Of a DNA stretch of 64,000 nucleotides, positions 22,250-32,468 are shown in pieces; the first letter of the stretch is position 1; each line of letters opens with the position of its first letter. The position numbers were made by a program, and so were the translations under genes. The DNA comes from Linderina pennispora. Lineage: Eukaryota > Kickxellomycota > Kickxellomycetes > Kickxellales > Kickxellaceae. The notes beneath the pieces were generated by a model that searched no databases, was not told the origin of the DNA, and worked only from the letters and a program-made list of their open reading frames with translations. The stretch spans positions 268,001 through 332,000 of the forward strand of contig NW_024468256.1 of the NCBI RefSeq assembly GCF_002104995.1, given 5' to 3'.

Positions 22250-23144
22250 GGTGTCTAGCATCAAGTGCATGCTGAAGCTGCGCGCCCAAAGTACAGAGGT
22301 AGGTTTAGTGAAAAGAGTAATGGGGGTCAAAGGTAAAAATGAAAGCAGAGGCGAAGAGCACGCATTGCTCGCCCAGCAGACGTGCTGCTTTTTAAGCAAG
22401 CGCTTCTGTGGGCGACACAAACACTGCCGGCGTCTGTTTTATGCAGCGAGCCGTGTGAGAAAGGAAGGCCTGCAAATACACGCCAGCGGCTGACCCTCTA
22501 CGCATCGCTGGTTGGCCCGCCGCTGTAAATGCCCGTCTTGCACATTAGCTGCACTTGGCATCATGGTGCATATCCCCTGGCTTGGCACGTCGGTGATCTG
22601 AATCCCAGACGATCACCAAGAGACGCCGCTAATGTAATCTAGCCGGCCTAGCCCGCCGACTGGTTTTTTTTTGCAGGCATCTGAGACTGCTGGTGCACAG
22701 CCAGCCGCCCAATGGGACAGCAGGTCTTGTGTGTCTGTGTATCTGTGTGCCTGTGTGCCGGCCACCGCCCCAACTTTCGCCCGAGCCTGAGGTATTCTGG
22801 ACTTGTCTTTTTCCGTGTTTCCTTTTCGAAATACCAACCGGTTTCGGCCCCCTGTGTAATATTGGCTTCTTGCTTTTCAGTCGCTCACTTCTTTACTTCT
22901 TCCCTGTCCCCTTTCATAGTACTTTTCTTACGTTCATTTCTTTGACGGCCCTGAAATTGCCAGCCAGGAAGCAGAGTTCAGTTCCTTGGCCACGAGAAAG
23001 AAAGAAACCTGATATCTCCGCACTACCGCCTTTAATGGAGTCAGCCTAGCTTCCCTATCATCACTCTTCCCGCTTCACCACACTTTTCCACCCTTCTTAC
23101 ACATACCTCCCCTGTCTCTCACACGTTTTACTGCGTTCGAAACC
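22250..23144. promoter_or_regulatory. Bidirectional promoter region between the two ceramidase genes
   Basis: The 895 bp between two divergent start codons contain pyrimidine-rich tracts near 22800-23120 but no gene I can support. A shared regulatory region for the paralogues is plausible but not demonstrated. Confidence 0.45.
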
Positions 23145-24603
23145 ATGGGCATGATCATCATGGACAACGCTTCTAATGCGACCAACCACTTCTGGGGCGA
23201 AAGGTAAGGCTGTCCGGGGAACAGCGGTACGGTACAGCCAAGAGGAGGGGGAGACATGGCGAGGCGCTATTGCCAGAGGAGCACGCCCTCCACTCGTAAG
23301 AGCCTGGGCGACTGCACGCTTGCCAATGCCTACACGGGGTAGGGTGGGCATCACTTCCGCATTCACGGCTGGAGAAGAGGGCCAGCAGTCTTGGCAATGT
23401 AGGCAGTCGATCCCCATGCTTGGCCGAACGAGCTAGGCTGGTTTGGGAATGGTTTAGAGAGGAATGTTGGCTATTCTTTAGGAACCGATCTTCTGCTGAT
23501 ATTTGCACCTTCCCCATTTCACATGGATCCTGTAGGACGTCGACGATTGATTGGTGCGAGGTAAGATGCATTGCTGGATCCAGGTGCGCCGTGGCGTGAC
23601 AAGTGTGCAACACCCATGTCTCGTCGATTATCTCTCATCTCCGCGAGCGTCTTTCTTTTTTCGGTCTCCCTCGCACTTGAAACAAGGCGTCAGGGCTTCT
23701 GCACAGCGCATTTCCGCACCTGCTGCTGGTCGTCAAAAGGAATCCTCATGCACGGATCTCAAACACTATACCAGCTCGGGGCCCAGACCGCTGTCTATCA
23801 TATACTGCAACCTAAAGCTGCCCGGAATCATTGTGTAGGAAAACTACGTTGTGACACAGTTCATCGCCGAGTTCTGGAACTCGATAACAAACTCGCTTTT
23901 CGTGGTCCTGGCCGGGCTTGGGATCTGGTCGGTGATTAAGCACCAGCAGGGCAAGCGCATGCTGTTCTGCTACGTCGCCCTGATGACGGTCGGATTCGGC
24001 TCGGGCTTCTTCCACGCCACGCTCAAATACACAACACAGCTCCTGGACGAGCTTCCCATGCTCTACACCTGCGCGCTCTCCTTCTACGCGCTGGTCGAAA
24101 TCGACCGCCGGGTGCAGCACGGCTGGAGGCTGCCCGTGGGCATCGGCGCGCTGCAGCTGGCCATCACCCTGATATACATCTTTTGGCTGCAGTCGCCTGC
24201 CTTCCACCAGGTCGCATTTGCCTTCACTGCCATGGGCACGGTCGGGTTTGGATACAAGCGCATGAAGCAGATGCGCATCGACCGGCGCACGAAGCGCCTG
24301 ATGACCCGGCTCCTGGTGTTTGGCCACATTGGCATGTACGGCGGGTTTTTGGTGTGGAACCTCGACAACATCTTCTGCCACCGGCTACGGTCCTACAGGC
24401 AGATGGTCAACTCGCCGCTGGATGTGTTCCTGCAGCTGCACGGGTGGTGGCACATCCTCACTGCCTACGGCTCGACGTACCTGATCCTGTGGGTGCACTT
24501 TGCCCGCATTACGTGGCTCGGGCACGACCACCTGTTCACTGTCAAGCACAAGTTTGGGCTGTTCCCGCATGTCGCTATGCGGACGCCCAAAAAGGTCGAG
24601 TAG
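23145..24603 (+). CDS. Alkaline ceramidase, copy 2
   Basis: Three exons (23145-23203, 23536-23560, 23839-24603) give 282 residues. The second exon is a 25-nt microexon coding TSTIDWCE, the same peptide as in copy 1. Conserved features are ENYVVTQFIAEFWNSITNSL, FGSGFFHATLKYTTQLLDEL with metal-site His and acidic residues, WNLDNIFCHRLR, and LHGWWHILTAYGS with the HxxxH pair. About seven hydrophobic helices fit the ceramidase membrane fold. Introns of 332 and 278 bp are longer than in copy 1, and the two later introns of copy 1 are absent. Fewer introns plus an opposite orientation suggest duplication with intron loss, or gain in copy 1. The reaction is ceramide to sphingoid base plus fatty acid. 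Confidence 0.94.
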
Positions 24604-25535
24604 TCACTTTTGTCCTTGCCTCTGTAGTTCCAGCGCCATACAGTTAGCGTATATAAAGCTTTTTTTTTTCTAAAAAGTGGAAGCTTTGCATGGCCGACGT
24701 GTCTGTGCGCATGCGTGTCACCTGAGCACACCGCTTCGGATTCGCGTCCGAAGCACGCCCTCGCAAAACTCGAGGAGCCTCGCTTTATTTGCACGCAAGC
24801 GCAGTAGCTTTTTGGGCCCAGGATCCCTCCCTGAAATCACACAGCTCGGATGTAAACAAACCCGCCCGGTCGCCCAGCACTGTAGCAGCCATTCCGAGGG
24901 GCAGGCAAGGCGGCACAGAGGCGTGTGGGAGAAAGCTCTTAGCATCCTGCATTTGCACATAGGCGAACAATCGAGATGGCAGAAACGGAAATGACCACTA
25001 TTTCCGCCTGCTAGTTACACCCTATAATTGGCGTCTCTCCTAGCACACAGGCTGATGTACCAAACCAAGGTCTCTGCCGCCCGAAGCTGCGCCTCCCTCG
25101 CAACAGCCCTCGCTGTTTTGGCAGGGAAGCGAGGGGACATGGCGCTTTGTTGGCTAGAATGCGTGAAACAAAACCTCTGAGCGGCACCACTTTGTTTTTC
25201 TACGCAGCTGGAAGAGGGGGCGGCGAGGCGCTGGGGGGGGAGCCATGCGGCCAGCGTCTCAGACCAGAATTGCCTTCATTGTTCAAATGTTGTGTGAAAA
25301 CAATATTCCGGGGAGAGTAGAGGAGGGGCGAGAGTCCAGAGAACTGCCATATAGGCAATGGGACAGGCCGGGTTCAGTCTGGTCTGCCTCTCGTTTCTTT
25401 GCTGTCACCTCGACCCCTCCTATTTCCCCTTCTCTCATTTCCTTTCCTTGTGCATTGGCAGGATAGCATATACACCAGGGCATATCTTGCTTTTTGTCCT
25501 TTCTCGCACAGGTTTCTACGGATCATTGTACACAC
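24604..25535. other. Intergenic region downstream of ceramidase copy 2
   Basis: A 932-bp tandem spacer. It starts with a T-run at 24660-24670 after the ceramidase stop and ends with a pyrimidine-rich leader before the next ATG (25400-25520). Short ORFs inside look like chance. Confidence 0.4.
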
Positions 25536-26395
25536 ATGCAGCTAAAGGTGTACCTCGTGGCCGGTCTGGCTGCCTTCACAACGATGGCCTTGGCGGCGTC
25601 GCACTCACCAGCAGCTGGCAGCGATGCTGGCTCCCTCGTTGACAGCATCAAGGTTGGCGGCGATGCCTCTGACAAGCCCGCTGCCGGCGGCAAGCCTGCA
25701 GGCGCAGATAAACCAGCGACTCCCGCTGCCCCAGCCCTCCCAGCCCTCCCTCCATCGCCAGCCAAGCACGCCAAGGGCGAAGGCACGTATGGCTGTTGGC
25801 AAAAAGACCCTTGGCGACAACCCCTCCGTCCACGATGCCGCCAGCGGAGGCAGCAAGAAGAGCAAGCGCCGGGCATTCCGCCAGGCCTCCTCGGCATTTG
25901 ATCCCAGCACAGTTGACATGGGCATCAAGAGCACGTGGTGCAACGACAACACAAACTTCTGCAACAACGTGTGTCTCAACATGACGTGGGGTGCGCCCAT
26001 CAACGACGGGTGCGAGGCGTCCAACCTCCAGTGGCACTGCACGTGCGGCAACGGCAAGAACCCGGACCCGGATATCTACACGTTCCCGGTCATGCACTAC
26101 ACCTGCCAGCACGAGGTGCAGCAGTGCCAGGACCACTGCTCGACCGGCGACATCAGGTGCACCCAGGAGTGCCAAGGGGACAGGAACTGCACGGCGCCCA
26201 AGGACCCGAATGCTGGCAAGACGATGGCGCCAGAGTCCGACGGCGAAGACGGGCTGGACTCGATGACAGGCAATGGAATGCTGGACTCGGATAAGCCAAA
26301 CTTCTTCAACTCAGCGGCGCTAGCCAGTGCAGGCGGATATGTATTTATCACCTGCTATCGTGGCGTCGTCTCTACATCTGATGGGTCTGCCTTAG
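25536..26395 (+). CDS. Secreted cysteine-rich GPI-anchored protein (DUF7707-like)
   Basis: A signal peptide (MQLKVYLVAGLAAFTTMALA) precedes a Pro/Ala/Lys linker and a basic stretch (KKSKRR). Then comes a Cys-rich module: FDPSTVDMGIKSTWCNDNTN, LNMTWGAP, HCTCGNGKNPD, MHYTCQHEVQQCQDHC and CTQECQGDRNC. The pattern fits the fungal DUF7707 extracellular domain; its function is unknown. One surplus G near 25782 separates the leader from the module. Discounting one T near 26353 changes a charged tail into a hydrophobic one (ALASAGGYVFITAIVASSL) ending at 26395. This is the expected GPI-anchor signal. Otherwise the frame runs to 26448. The gene converges on the NAD kinase gene. Confidence 0.75.
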
Positions 26396-26486
26396 GACCT
26401 GTCTCGCTCACAACCACAGACTCTTTTTTACCTTCACATTATTTCTGAACAACACCATCGCCATCTCACATGCAGAAAACAAATGT

Positions 26487-27703
26487 CTAGGCATCCTCAT
26501 CAGGGTCCGCGTGGTCGCCAAACGGCGACTCGTGGGGGTATGAGAAGGTGCGGTTGAACTTGAGCAGCCTGTTGATATCGTGGGTCCAGCCGGCAGCCAG
26601 GTTCTCTCTATTGATACACATCAGCGGGTACGCCGACCGGCGGATCTCAATCGACTGGTCCTGCCGCAGCTCGCCGCAATTCCTTCCGTCAATGTACGCG
26701 GCAGCCCGGCCGCGGCTATCCTTGTGCACCTGCAGGCGCACCACAGCGCTTGCGGGGAGGATCAGTGGACGGAAATGACAAGGACCGAGGACACACTGGC
26801 GTCAGGATCATGCTGCTGACCAAGGGATGCACAATTGGGCCGCCCGCCGACAAGGAGTATGCAGTCGAGCCCGTCGGCGTACCAACAATGATCCCGTCGC
26901 CGACCGAGGTCGTCAGCAGCTGGTTATTGATATAGCATGCAATTGTAGTCAGGTGCGGGTATGTGCCACGGTGAATGCACGCTTCGTTTGTGATGTTCAA
27001 ATGCCCATCCGCCAGTCAGCCTGCCATCCTCGTCGTATTTCGAGTACGACAGACGCATGCGCGGCAGCACAGTCGATCCGCCCGCAATAACGCCCCGTAG
27101 CTGCTCCTTGTATGTGGCCACATTGAACGGCAGCAGAAAGCCAAGCGTGCCCATTGAAAATGGGATAATTGGCGGCACATGCGTCTTGAACAGCGACGAG
27201 ACATGCAAAAACGTGCCGTCGCCGCCCAGCGTAATCACAAAGTCCTACCACCCGAGAGTACTCGTCTGGCTCGCCTTCGGGAATTGTGCGCACAAATGGA
27301 ATTGTCTGCTGCTACCTGCGTGTACACAGCTGGCTCCAGTCACAACGTTCATATCGGTGATATGTGCGGTGTAGCCAGCTGGCAATGTCCACCAGGGCGC
27401 TGTCGACCTTTTGGTCATTGGCCTTTTTGATTATCAGCACGGTCTTTGGCCCGCCTGTCGCCCAGTCCAGCCGGTACCGCTGGTCAGTATCAGACTCCAG
27501 GTACAGATTGCCATTGCCGTTGCCAGGTCATAGCTCGAGTGATCTCGGGCAGGCTTCTTTGTAGGGATGTCGGCTGTGCTCAGAAACGTCCGCCGCTGGA
27601 TGCCTGTCCATTGAAGGCGCTGCTGCTGGCCGGGAGAGACCCACGCACTCGGGCAAGGTCGGAGAGGCGTGGACCGGAAGAGCCGAAAGACACGCGAATT
27701 CAT
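26487..27703 (-). CDS. POS5: Mitochondrial NAD(H) kinase, Pos5-like, frameshifted
   Basis: The ATG at 27703 starts [19 protein letters not shown], an Arg/Ser-rich mitochondrial presequence. Downstream frames carry [20 protein letters not shown], the NAD-kinase motif TLGGDGT (codons at 27212-27226), [20 protein letters not shown] and [22 protein letters not shown]-terminal beta-sheet region ([19 protein letters not shown]) follows. These define the ATP-NAD kinase fold, which makes NADP(H). A mitochondrial leader suggests a Pos5-type role in matrix NADPH supply. Several one-base discontinuities interrupt the frame (for example near 26996 and 26775), so no single ORF spans it. The promoter is shared with the next gene over 310 bp. 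Confidence 0.88.
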
Positions 27704-28013
27704 CAAATTTCTTTTTTAAAGTAATAGAATGGTTTCAGATATGACGAGAGCAGCTGAAGGCTGGAGGGGTAAGCAGAGCCGGACTTTTGGATTCCCCCGC
27801 CGCTCTCTGCCTGTCCTCCCCGCATCAGCGGATCAGCATCCTGGAATCATGTCAGCCGACCTGTTGGTCCCAAACATCTCTGTCCGCCTCTGCTAAAAAT
27901 ACAGCACTGCCGCCTCCCAAGCCTCCTTTGAGCAAGCACGCTTCTGCTCTGCTTTCTCGTTTGTTCCCCACCCCTTTCTTGCATTTCCCCATCGCATTTA
28001 CTCCGCTATAGCC
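27704..28013. promoter_or_regulatory. Bidirectional promoter, NAD kinase and four-TM protein genes
   Basis: A 310-bp spacer between divergent start codons with a pyrimidine-rich 3' half. No other element is recognised. Confidence 0.4.
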
Positions 28014-28749
28014 ATGGTCCAAATCACAGAGTTCGACGACGAGAATGTGCCGCTCATCGAGTCCATGAAGGAGCTGACTCCGGGGCTGCCACGACAGCGA
28101 CGAGACCGCACACAACTCGCCCAAGCTCGAGTACCCGAGCGTCTCACGCATCGTGCGTGCTGGGCCAAAGCTTGGCCCTGATGGCAAGCCAAAGTACCTG
28201 ATTGACGACATCCCCGACCACGAGAAGATGCGGCTGATCCGCGAGTCAGGCGTGCTGAAGCAGATGAAGCAGGACGGCAAGGAGGTCGACTACGACGAGC
28301 TAGACCGGCTCGAGGCCGAGGCAGAGCGTGCCGAAGACGAAATTCCCACGTGGATGAATGCTCTCATCTACACGCTGGCGCTGTCGTCCGTGTACGGGCT
28401 GTTTGAGGCCCTGGTCAGCCAGCAGTACAGCATCGAGATCACGGCAACAGAGATCCTGAAGCGCATGCTAAACATGTCGCCAGCCATATACTTTATGGTG
28501 TATGTCACATACAAGTTCCGGTTCTCTCGGGCCATGTCGCTGGTGATGCTGGTCTTTGCCTGCGCCAGCGGATGCTACTTTGTGCACCTGAGCCTGCACG
28601 CTCCGCGTCTGGGTATCATGAAGCGCGCTCCAGGACTTGTTACCATCTGGATCTACCTGACGTTTATGCAGGATGTGCGCCCAGCCATCATCAACGCGTT
28701 CGTCGTGTGCGCGTTCTGGCTAGCAGATCCGTTCAAGTTCCGGCTTTAA
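28014..28749 (+). CDS. Conserved fungal membrane protein, DUF7719-like
   Basis: The ATG at 28014 begins MVQITEFDDENVPLIESMKEL. One surplus G in the run 28082-28085 shifts the frame, which then continues to 28749 for about 244 residues. The N-terminal half is acidic and soluble (KEVDYDELDRLEAEAERAED). The C-terminal half has four hydrophobic segments (ALIYTLALSSVYGLFEAL, MLNMSPAIYFMVYVTY, AMSLVMLVFACASGCYFVHL, LVTIWIYLTFMQ). The MKRAPGLVTIW stretch before the last helix is what I associate with the fungal DUF7719 family; its function is unknown. It is tail-to-tail with NSE2, only 35 bp apart. Confidence 0.65.
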
Positions 28750-28784
28750 CAAAGGAGTTTACTCATAAATACATTTCTCCTACT

Positions 28785-29548
28785 TCACCGGATCAGCGTG
28801 TATTCGGTCTGTGACTGCTCGATTTCAAGCTGCCGCAGGTGCCTAGCAACCTTGCGCTCCAGCAGCCTGTCTGGTTGCAAATCACGCACGTTCACTGTGT
28901 GAGAGCACCCGGCCACCGGACACGGGCACGAGCCATGCCTGGCCCTCAGCATGCTCATGATCGAGTCCTTCGAATAGCTGTGCTTGCACGTCCTGCTGGT
29001 GACTGGGTTATTCAGCCACGCCATCGAGATCGGGCATTTGTACGTGAGACGCGCCCCCGAAACCACCAGGTCGTCGTCGTCACTGCTATCCTCGCCACCC
29101 TCAAACAGACTTGGCATTGGCTCGCCCTCATGGTTGACCTCCCACACCTGCTCGCGGAACTCCCTGTACTGTCCATTGCGACCGAACTTTTGTGCATCAC
29201 TCTGCTTCTCGTACTTGGTCACACTCCGCTTCCACGACCGTTCGTAGCTCTGTGCCACATCGTCAGCATCAGCGTGTCGCATCGCCTGCGAGAGTAGCTC
29301 GGTCTCGATATCCATGCGCTTTTTGGCGCTTAGAAGCATCCGCAATGACTCGTCGACTTCGTCTACTTTTGGCTGTCTCGTTGAGTTCCTCGAGATCTGT
29401 CCCCACAAGCTTGCACGCATCGATGGCTTTGTCGGCAATGTCGGCAACGTTCTGGATGTCGGTGCTGACTGAACTCAGGCGGCCCACTAGCTGGCCCTGT
29501 GCGTTGCTGTTGCTGGCTGCTGCCTCCCTGTGTGAATAGCTGGCTCAT
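28785..29548 (-). CDS. NSE2: Nse2/Mms21 SUMO E3 ligase of the SMC5/6 complex
   Basis: The C-terminal half carries an SP-RING: KCPISMAWLNNPVTSRTCKH, SYSKDSIMSML, then CPVAGCSHTVNVRDLQPD. The Cys/His spacing is that of Nse2, which SUMOylates substrates while bound to Smc5. The N-terminal half is helical (DIQNVADIADKAIDACKLV and DESLRMLLSAKKRMDIETEL) and would dock on the Smc5 coiled coil. Two one-base excesses, in the G-run of the minus strand at 29526-29528 and the A-run at 29367-29370, break the frame. Discounting them gives about 254 residues from the ATG at 29548 (MSQLFTQ). The fold and family are clear. Confidence 0.92.
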
Positions 29549-29690
29549 GGTATGATTAGAATGTGGAATGTGGTGTCGAACCTCCAATCATATGGTGACC
29601 CAAAAATCAACCTGCAAATTTAGGGACTGCGGACAAACATTTGTATTTATGGCAATGTACACCAATAAGTTAGACTTCACGTGGCAGAAT

Positions 29691-30293
29691 CTACGCCTCC
29701 TCTAGCTTCTGCCGCATACCAATATAGTCGGTGTACAGCAGCTTCGCCTTCTTGCTCTGGTACCGTGTGAGCTTGACAGACTCGCGCATTTCCCTGGTAA
29801 TCGTCCATTCATACCCGCCCTTGCGCAGCAGCTGATCCACCGTCTTTTCCTTTGACCACCCCTGCTCCTCGGCAATCTCGGGCAAGAAGGTCGCGGTTTG
29901 GCGCCGTCCGTTTGGCATCCTAAACTCCACCCACACCCCATGCTTTCCAATCTCCCAATCCAAGTAGTCGTCGGCTTCCTCAAAGTCTGTCAAGAGCGAG
30001 ACCGAACACGACAGCTGTGGGAGCTCGCGCAGGGTGATAGGGTTAAACCGGGTATCGCGGAGCGCACTTGTCAGGGCATATTCGCGCAGACCGTTTCCAA
30101 GCTTCATGGCCGAGAAGTTGCCAATGCAGCCGCGTAGCCGGTCGTCGTCGCCACGGTACTGCTTACTCCATGTAACAAAGAGCGGGTAGCAGGCGCTTGC
30201 GTCAAAGCCTGTAGGGATGCGGCTGGTCGGCTTGCCCTCAAGGTGAGACACCAGGACATCGAAGCAATAGGCGCAGTGCTGCTTGGTAGCCAT
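29691..30293 (-). CDS. AMMECR1-domain protein
   Basis: An unbroken frame of 200 residues starts at the ATG of 30293 (MATKQHCAYCFDVLVSHLEG); an in-frame TTG further up is ignored. The hallmark LRGCIGNF occurs near residue 60, followed by LREYALTSALRDTRFNPI and the C-terminal YEWTITREMRESVKLTRYQS. The whole protein is one AMMECR1 domain, close to the usual length. The family is conserved from archaea to humans. Its biochemical activity is not established, although the fold and the invariant motif suggest binding or catalysis on nucleic acid or small molecules. It shares a 305-bp divergent promoter with the following gene. Confidence 0.95.
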   Translation of the reverse strand: MATKQHCAYCFDVLVSHLEGKPTSRIPTGFDASACYPLFVTWSKQYRGDDDRLRGCIGNFSAMKLGNGLREYALTSALRDTRFNPITLRELPQLSCSVSLLTDFEEADDYLDWEIGKHGVWVEFRMPNGRRQTATFLPEIAEEQGWSKEKTVDQLLRKGGYEWTITREMRESVKLTRYQSKKAKLLYTDYIGMRQKLEEA

Positions 30294-30598
30294 ATGTAAC
30301 AAATCAAAGCAGTTGAAAAAAGTAGAGAGCAGTTTACAAACAGAAGGAGAGCTGGCCTGGGCTGCAATTTCCGGTGGTGGCTGAGGTGGTCACAGGCACA
30401 GTTCGAGCCGTCATGCAGCTCGATTTATTGGGCAGCTCGCGGTCCAGATTTTTCACGCGCTCTTTCCATTTCTGGGCCGTTGCGAGCGCGTAGGACCGTT
30501 TGTCCTCGCACCCCTCGCCAAAACGAGAAGATTACCAGACCACCCATGCTTTCTGTCTCCCCAATCCCACGACCGCTCCTAATTTCCCTACTTCTTCC
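30294..30598. promoter_or_regulatory. Divergent promoter, AMMECR1 and DPBB protein genes
   Basis: A 305-bp spacer with a C/T-rich leader directly before the ATG at 30599. No other feature is seen. Confidence 0.4.
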
Positions 30599-31372
30599 AT
30601 GACGCCCTTAGCACCCCTCCATCTACTCCTTACATTTGCCACCTTGTCTCTCGGCTCCATGATTGGCAGCCAGAGCATTACACCGCACGACTACCAGAGC
30701 CTGGGCAATGCATTGGCCATCTCTGCGCCCTCGTGTGGATATCCGTATGCCACACTGGACATTAGTCGAATCACAGCAGTGCAGAAAATGAACACCGGCT
30801 ATGAGTGCGGCACATGCCTGCGTGTTGAGACAGACCTATCCAACTACATCGAGTACGGTGAGACTGTTGGGCTGCCAGGTGTCGCAATGGCCACACACTT
30901 TGAGGCAACCACAACCAAATTTGAAGTTCTGCCAACCACATCCGTGTCACCGGTGCGCAGACGCCAGCAGATAGCAAAGCGCGCCGACACAGTCCGGTAT
31001 GTCTACGTCCTGGCTGTCGATACTGGTGGCCTGGGACTGGACATGGCACAGGTTAGCTTTACTGCACTGTTCGGCCAGAGCATGTCGCCAATGCCTGCCG
31101 TGTGGTTCCCGGTTGACGGCAAGTATTGCTCAGATATCTGGCGCAACTCAACAAAGAAGCAAATGCAAGTCCCAACTTCGATGCGCAAGATTCCTGTACG
31201 CTCTGGCCCTTCGCAGGCTCCCGCTGATATCCCCCATACGGGAACCAATTCCGGTAGCACGGTAGATGCACCAGTCAACACTGCCAGCTCATTAGCTGGT
31301 GGTATGGCGCCTACGGCTTACCTAATGCCCTCAATAATGATAGTGATATGCTGCGTTATTCCTTTGCTTTAA
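30599..31372 (+). CDS. Secreted GPI-anchored double-psi beta-barrel (expansin/loosenin-like) protein
   Basis: This is an intact frame of 257 residues. A hydrophobic leader (LAPLHLLLTFATLSLGSM) and a hydrophobic tail (AYLMPSIMIVICCVIPLL) indicate secretion and a GPI anchor. Between them is a double-psi beta-barrel signature: YECGTCLRV, then YVYVLAVDTGGLGLDMAQVS with FTALFG. This matches the Cys-Gly-x-Cys and VxDxGxxxLDLS pattern of expansin-like and RlpA-like barrels. A dibasic QQIAKR before ADTVRY could be a Kex2 site, although it sits inside the domain. The probable role is in the cell wall, by analogy with loosenins. The catalytic-type Asp is present in VDTGG. Substrate unknown. Confidence 0.72.
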   Translation: MTPLAPLHLLLTFATLSLGSMIGSQSITPHDYQSLGNALAISAPSCGYPYATLDISRITAVQKMNTGYECGTCLRVETDLSNYIEYGETVGLPGVAMATHFEATTTKFEVLPTTSVSPVRRRQQIAKRADTVRYVYVLAVDTGGLGLDMAQVSFTALFGQSMSPMPAVWFPVDGKYCSDIWRNSTKKQMQVPTSMRKIPVRSGPSQAPADIPHTGTNSGSTVDAPVNTASSLAGGMAPTAYLMPSIMIVICCVIPLL

Positions 31373-31951
31373 TGAATGCCCTAAGCTTTGTACCACCTCT
31401 GCAGCACTAAGCATTCAATGACCTGTATGAGCGTCTGTATATGTGAGCGACAAGGAATAATACCCATCGCAAACAATCACCGAAATGTAATACAAATGTT
31501 ACCCTATACATTTTATTAGGAGCCACCCAAGGAGTAAGCCCACCGAGGAATCTATCCTTTTAATCCCGCCCGTCCTTAACGCCATTTAGAACCCGTGATA
31601 CCTGACCTTCGTACATTATCTGTTTGATATTAGGATATATTAGATTTACTGAAATCTAAAACCAGTATGGAAACTAGCGTTTATAGTTTCGCTCTCCAAC
31701 GCTATCTCACAACCCGCAGGTTTATTTTAGCCTGGACACACCGCAGCCACTAATTTTGGACATGGTCATACTACTTGATGTTGCTATTGTACTCATCGTC
31801 GCTGTCCATGCCAGCCACTGCGCCATGCACTGAGTAGCTGGCTGCTTCAGTCAGAAGCGTATGAAGATAGTGCCAGGCAGGTACGAATAGTACAAAGGTT
31901 TCTGCTATGTAGCTCAACCTCATTTTTACTGCGACTAAATGTCAGACATAA
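31373..31951. other. AT-rich stretch upstream of the P450 relic
   Basis: A 579-bp region, more AT-rich than its neighbours, with stop codons in all frames. I looked here for upstream P450 exons (ExxR and PERF motifs) and found none. Confidence 0.45.
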
Positions 31952-32203
31952 ATATGCGTACCTTCAATATCAGCCCTTTACTTTCCATTCAGCTATGGCA
32001 TTCGAATCTGTACTGGACGACATGTTGCGCGTATGCAGATACTAACAGTTCTGGCCAACATGCTAAAGGATTTCGACTGGTCACTTCCCGGAGACTACAA
32101 GCATCTCGACCCATATGTACTTGACAAGAACGGCTACCCTAAAATCATGGACTATTACCACTTTGTCGCTAGTACGCCAGCCAACCTGAAGCGCGACTGC
32201 TGA
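31952..32203 (+). pseudogene. Cytochrome P450 C-terminal fragment with intact heme-binding loop
   Basis: An 83-codon open stretch without a proper start codon ends at TGA 32201-32203. It encodes FPFSYGIRICTGRHVARMQI, which fits the P450 heme signature FxxGxRxCxGxxxA with the proximal Cys. The L-helix continuation and a typical C-terminal stretch follow (LANMLKDFDWSLPGDYKHL, YPKIMDYYHFV). An in-frame TAA at 31949-31951 precedes it. A CAG at the end of CTTCAATATCAG could be a splice acceptor, but no upstream exon is visible. I read it as a relic or decayed copy. Being the last exon of a gene whose 5' part is lost is equivalent. Confidence 0.78.
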
Positions 32204-32468
32204 CTGGTAGTTACAAAGCACATCTACTAACTTGGTATAATATGGATTATTTTGACGCTGCTGAGTGTGAAGACCGAGCAGTAATGGCACCACCTGATGG
32301 GTGTTCATTGCCTCGGGTTACTGAATGGTATATGGTAGATAAACATTAGGTTTGGCAAACCCACAAAATATGGACAGGTGATTAAGGAATTTAAACCAGC
32401 CGTGATCTGAGGCGAGACTTGCCAAACTTGTGTACAACAATTCTTTTCCAGCACTCCTACTATCAGCA

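Noticed and set aside
31373-31951. Possible upstream exons of the P450
   Set aside because: All frames contain stops, and no ExxR or PERF-like motif was found, so I could not extend the fragment.
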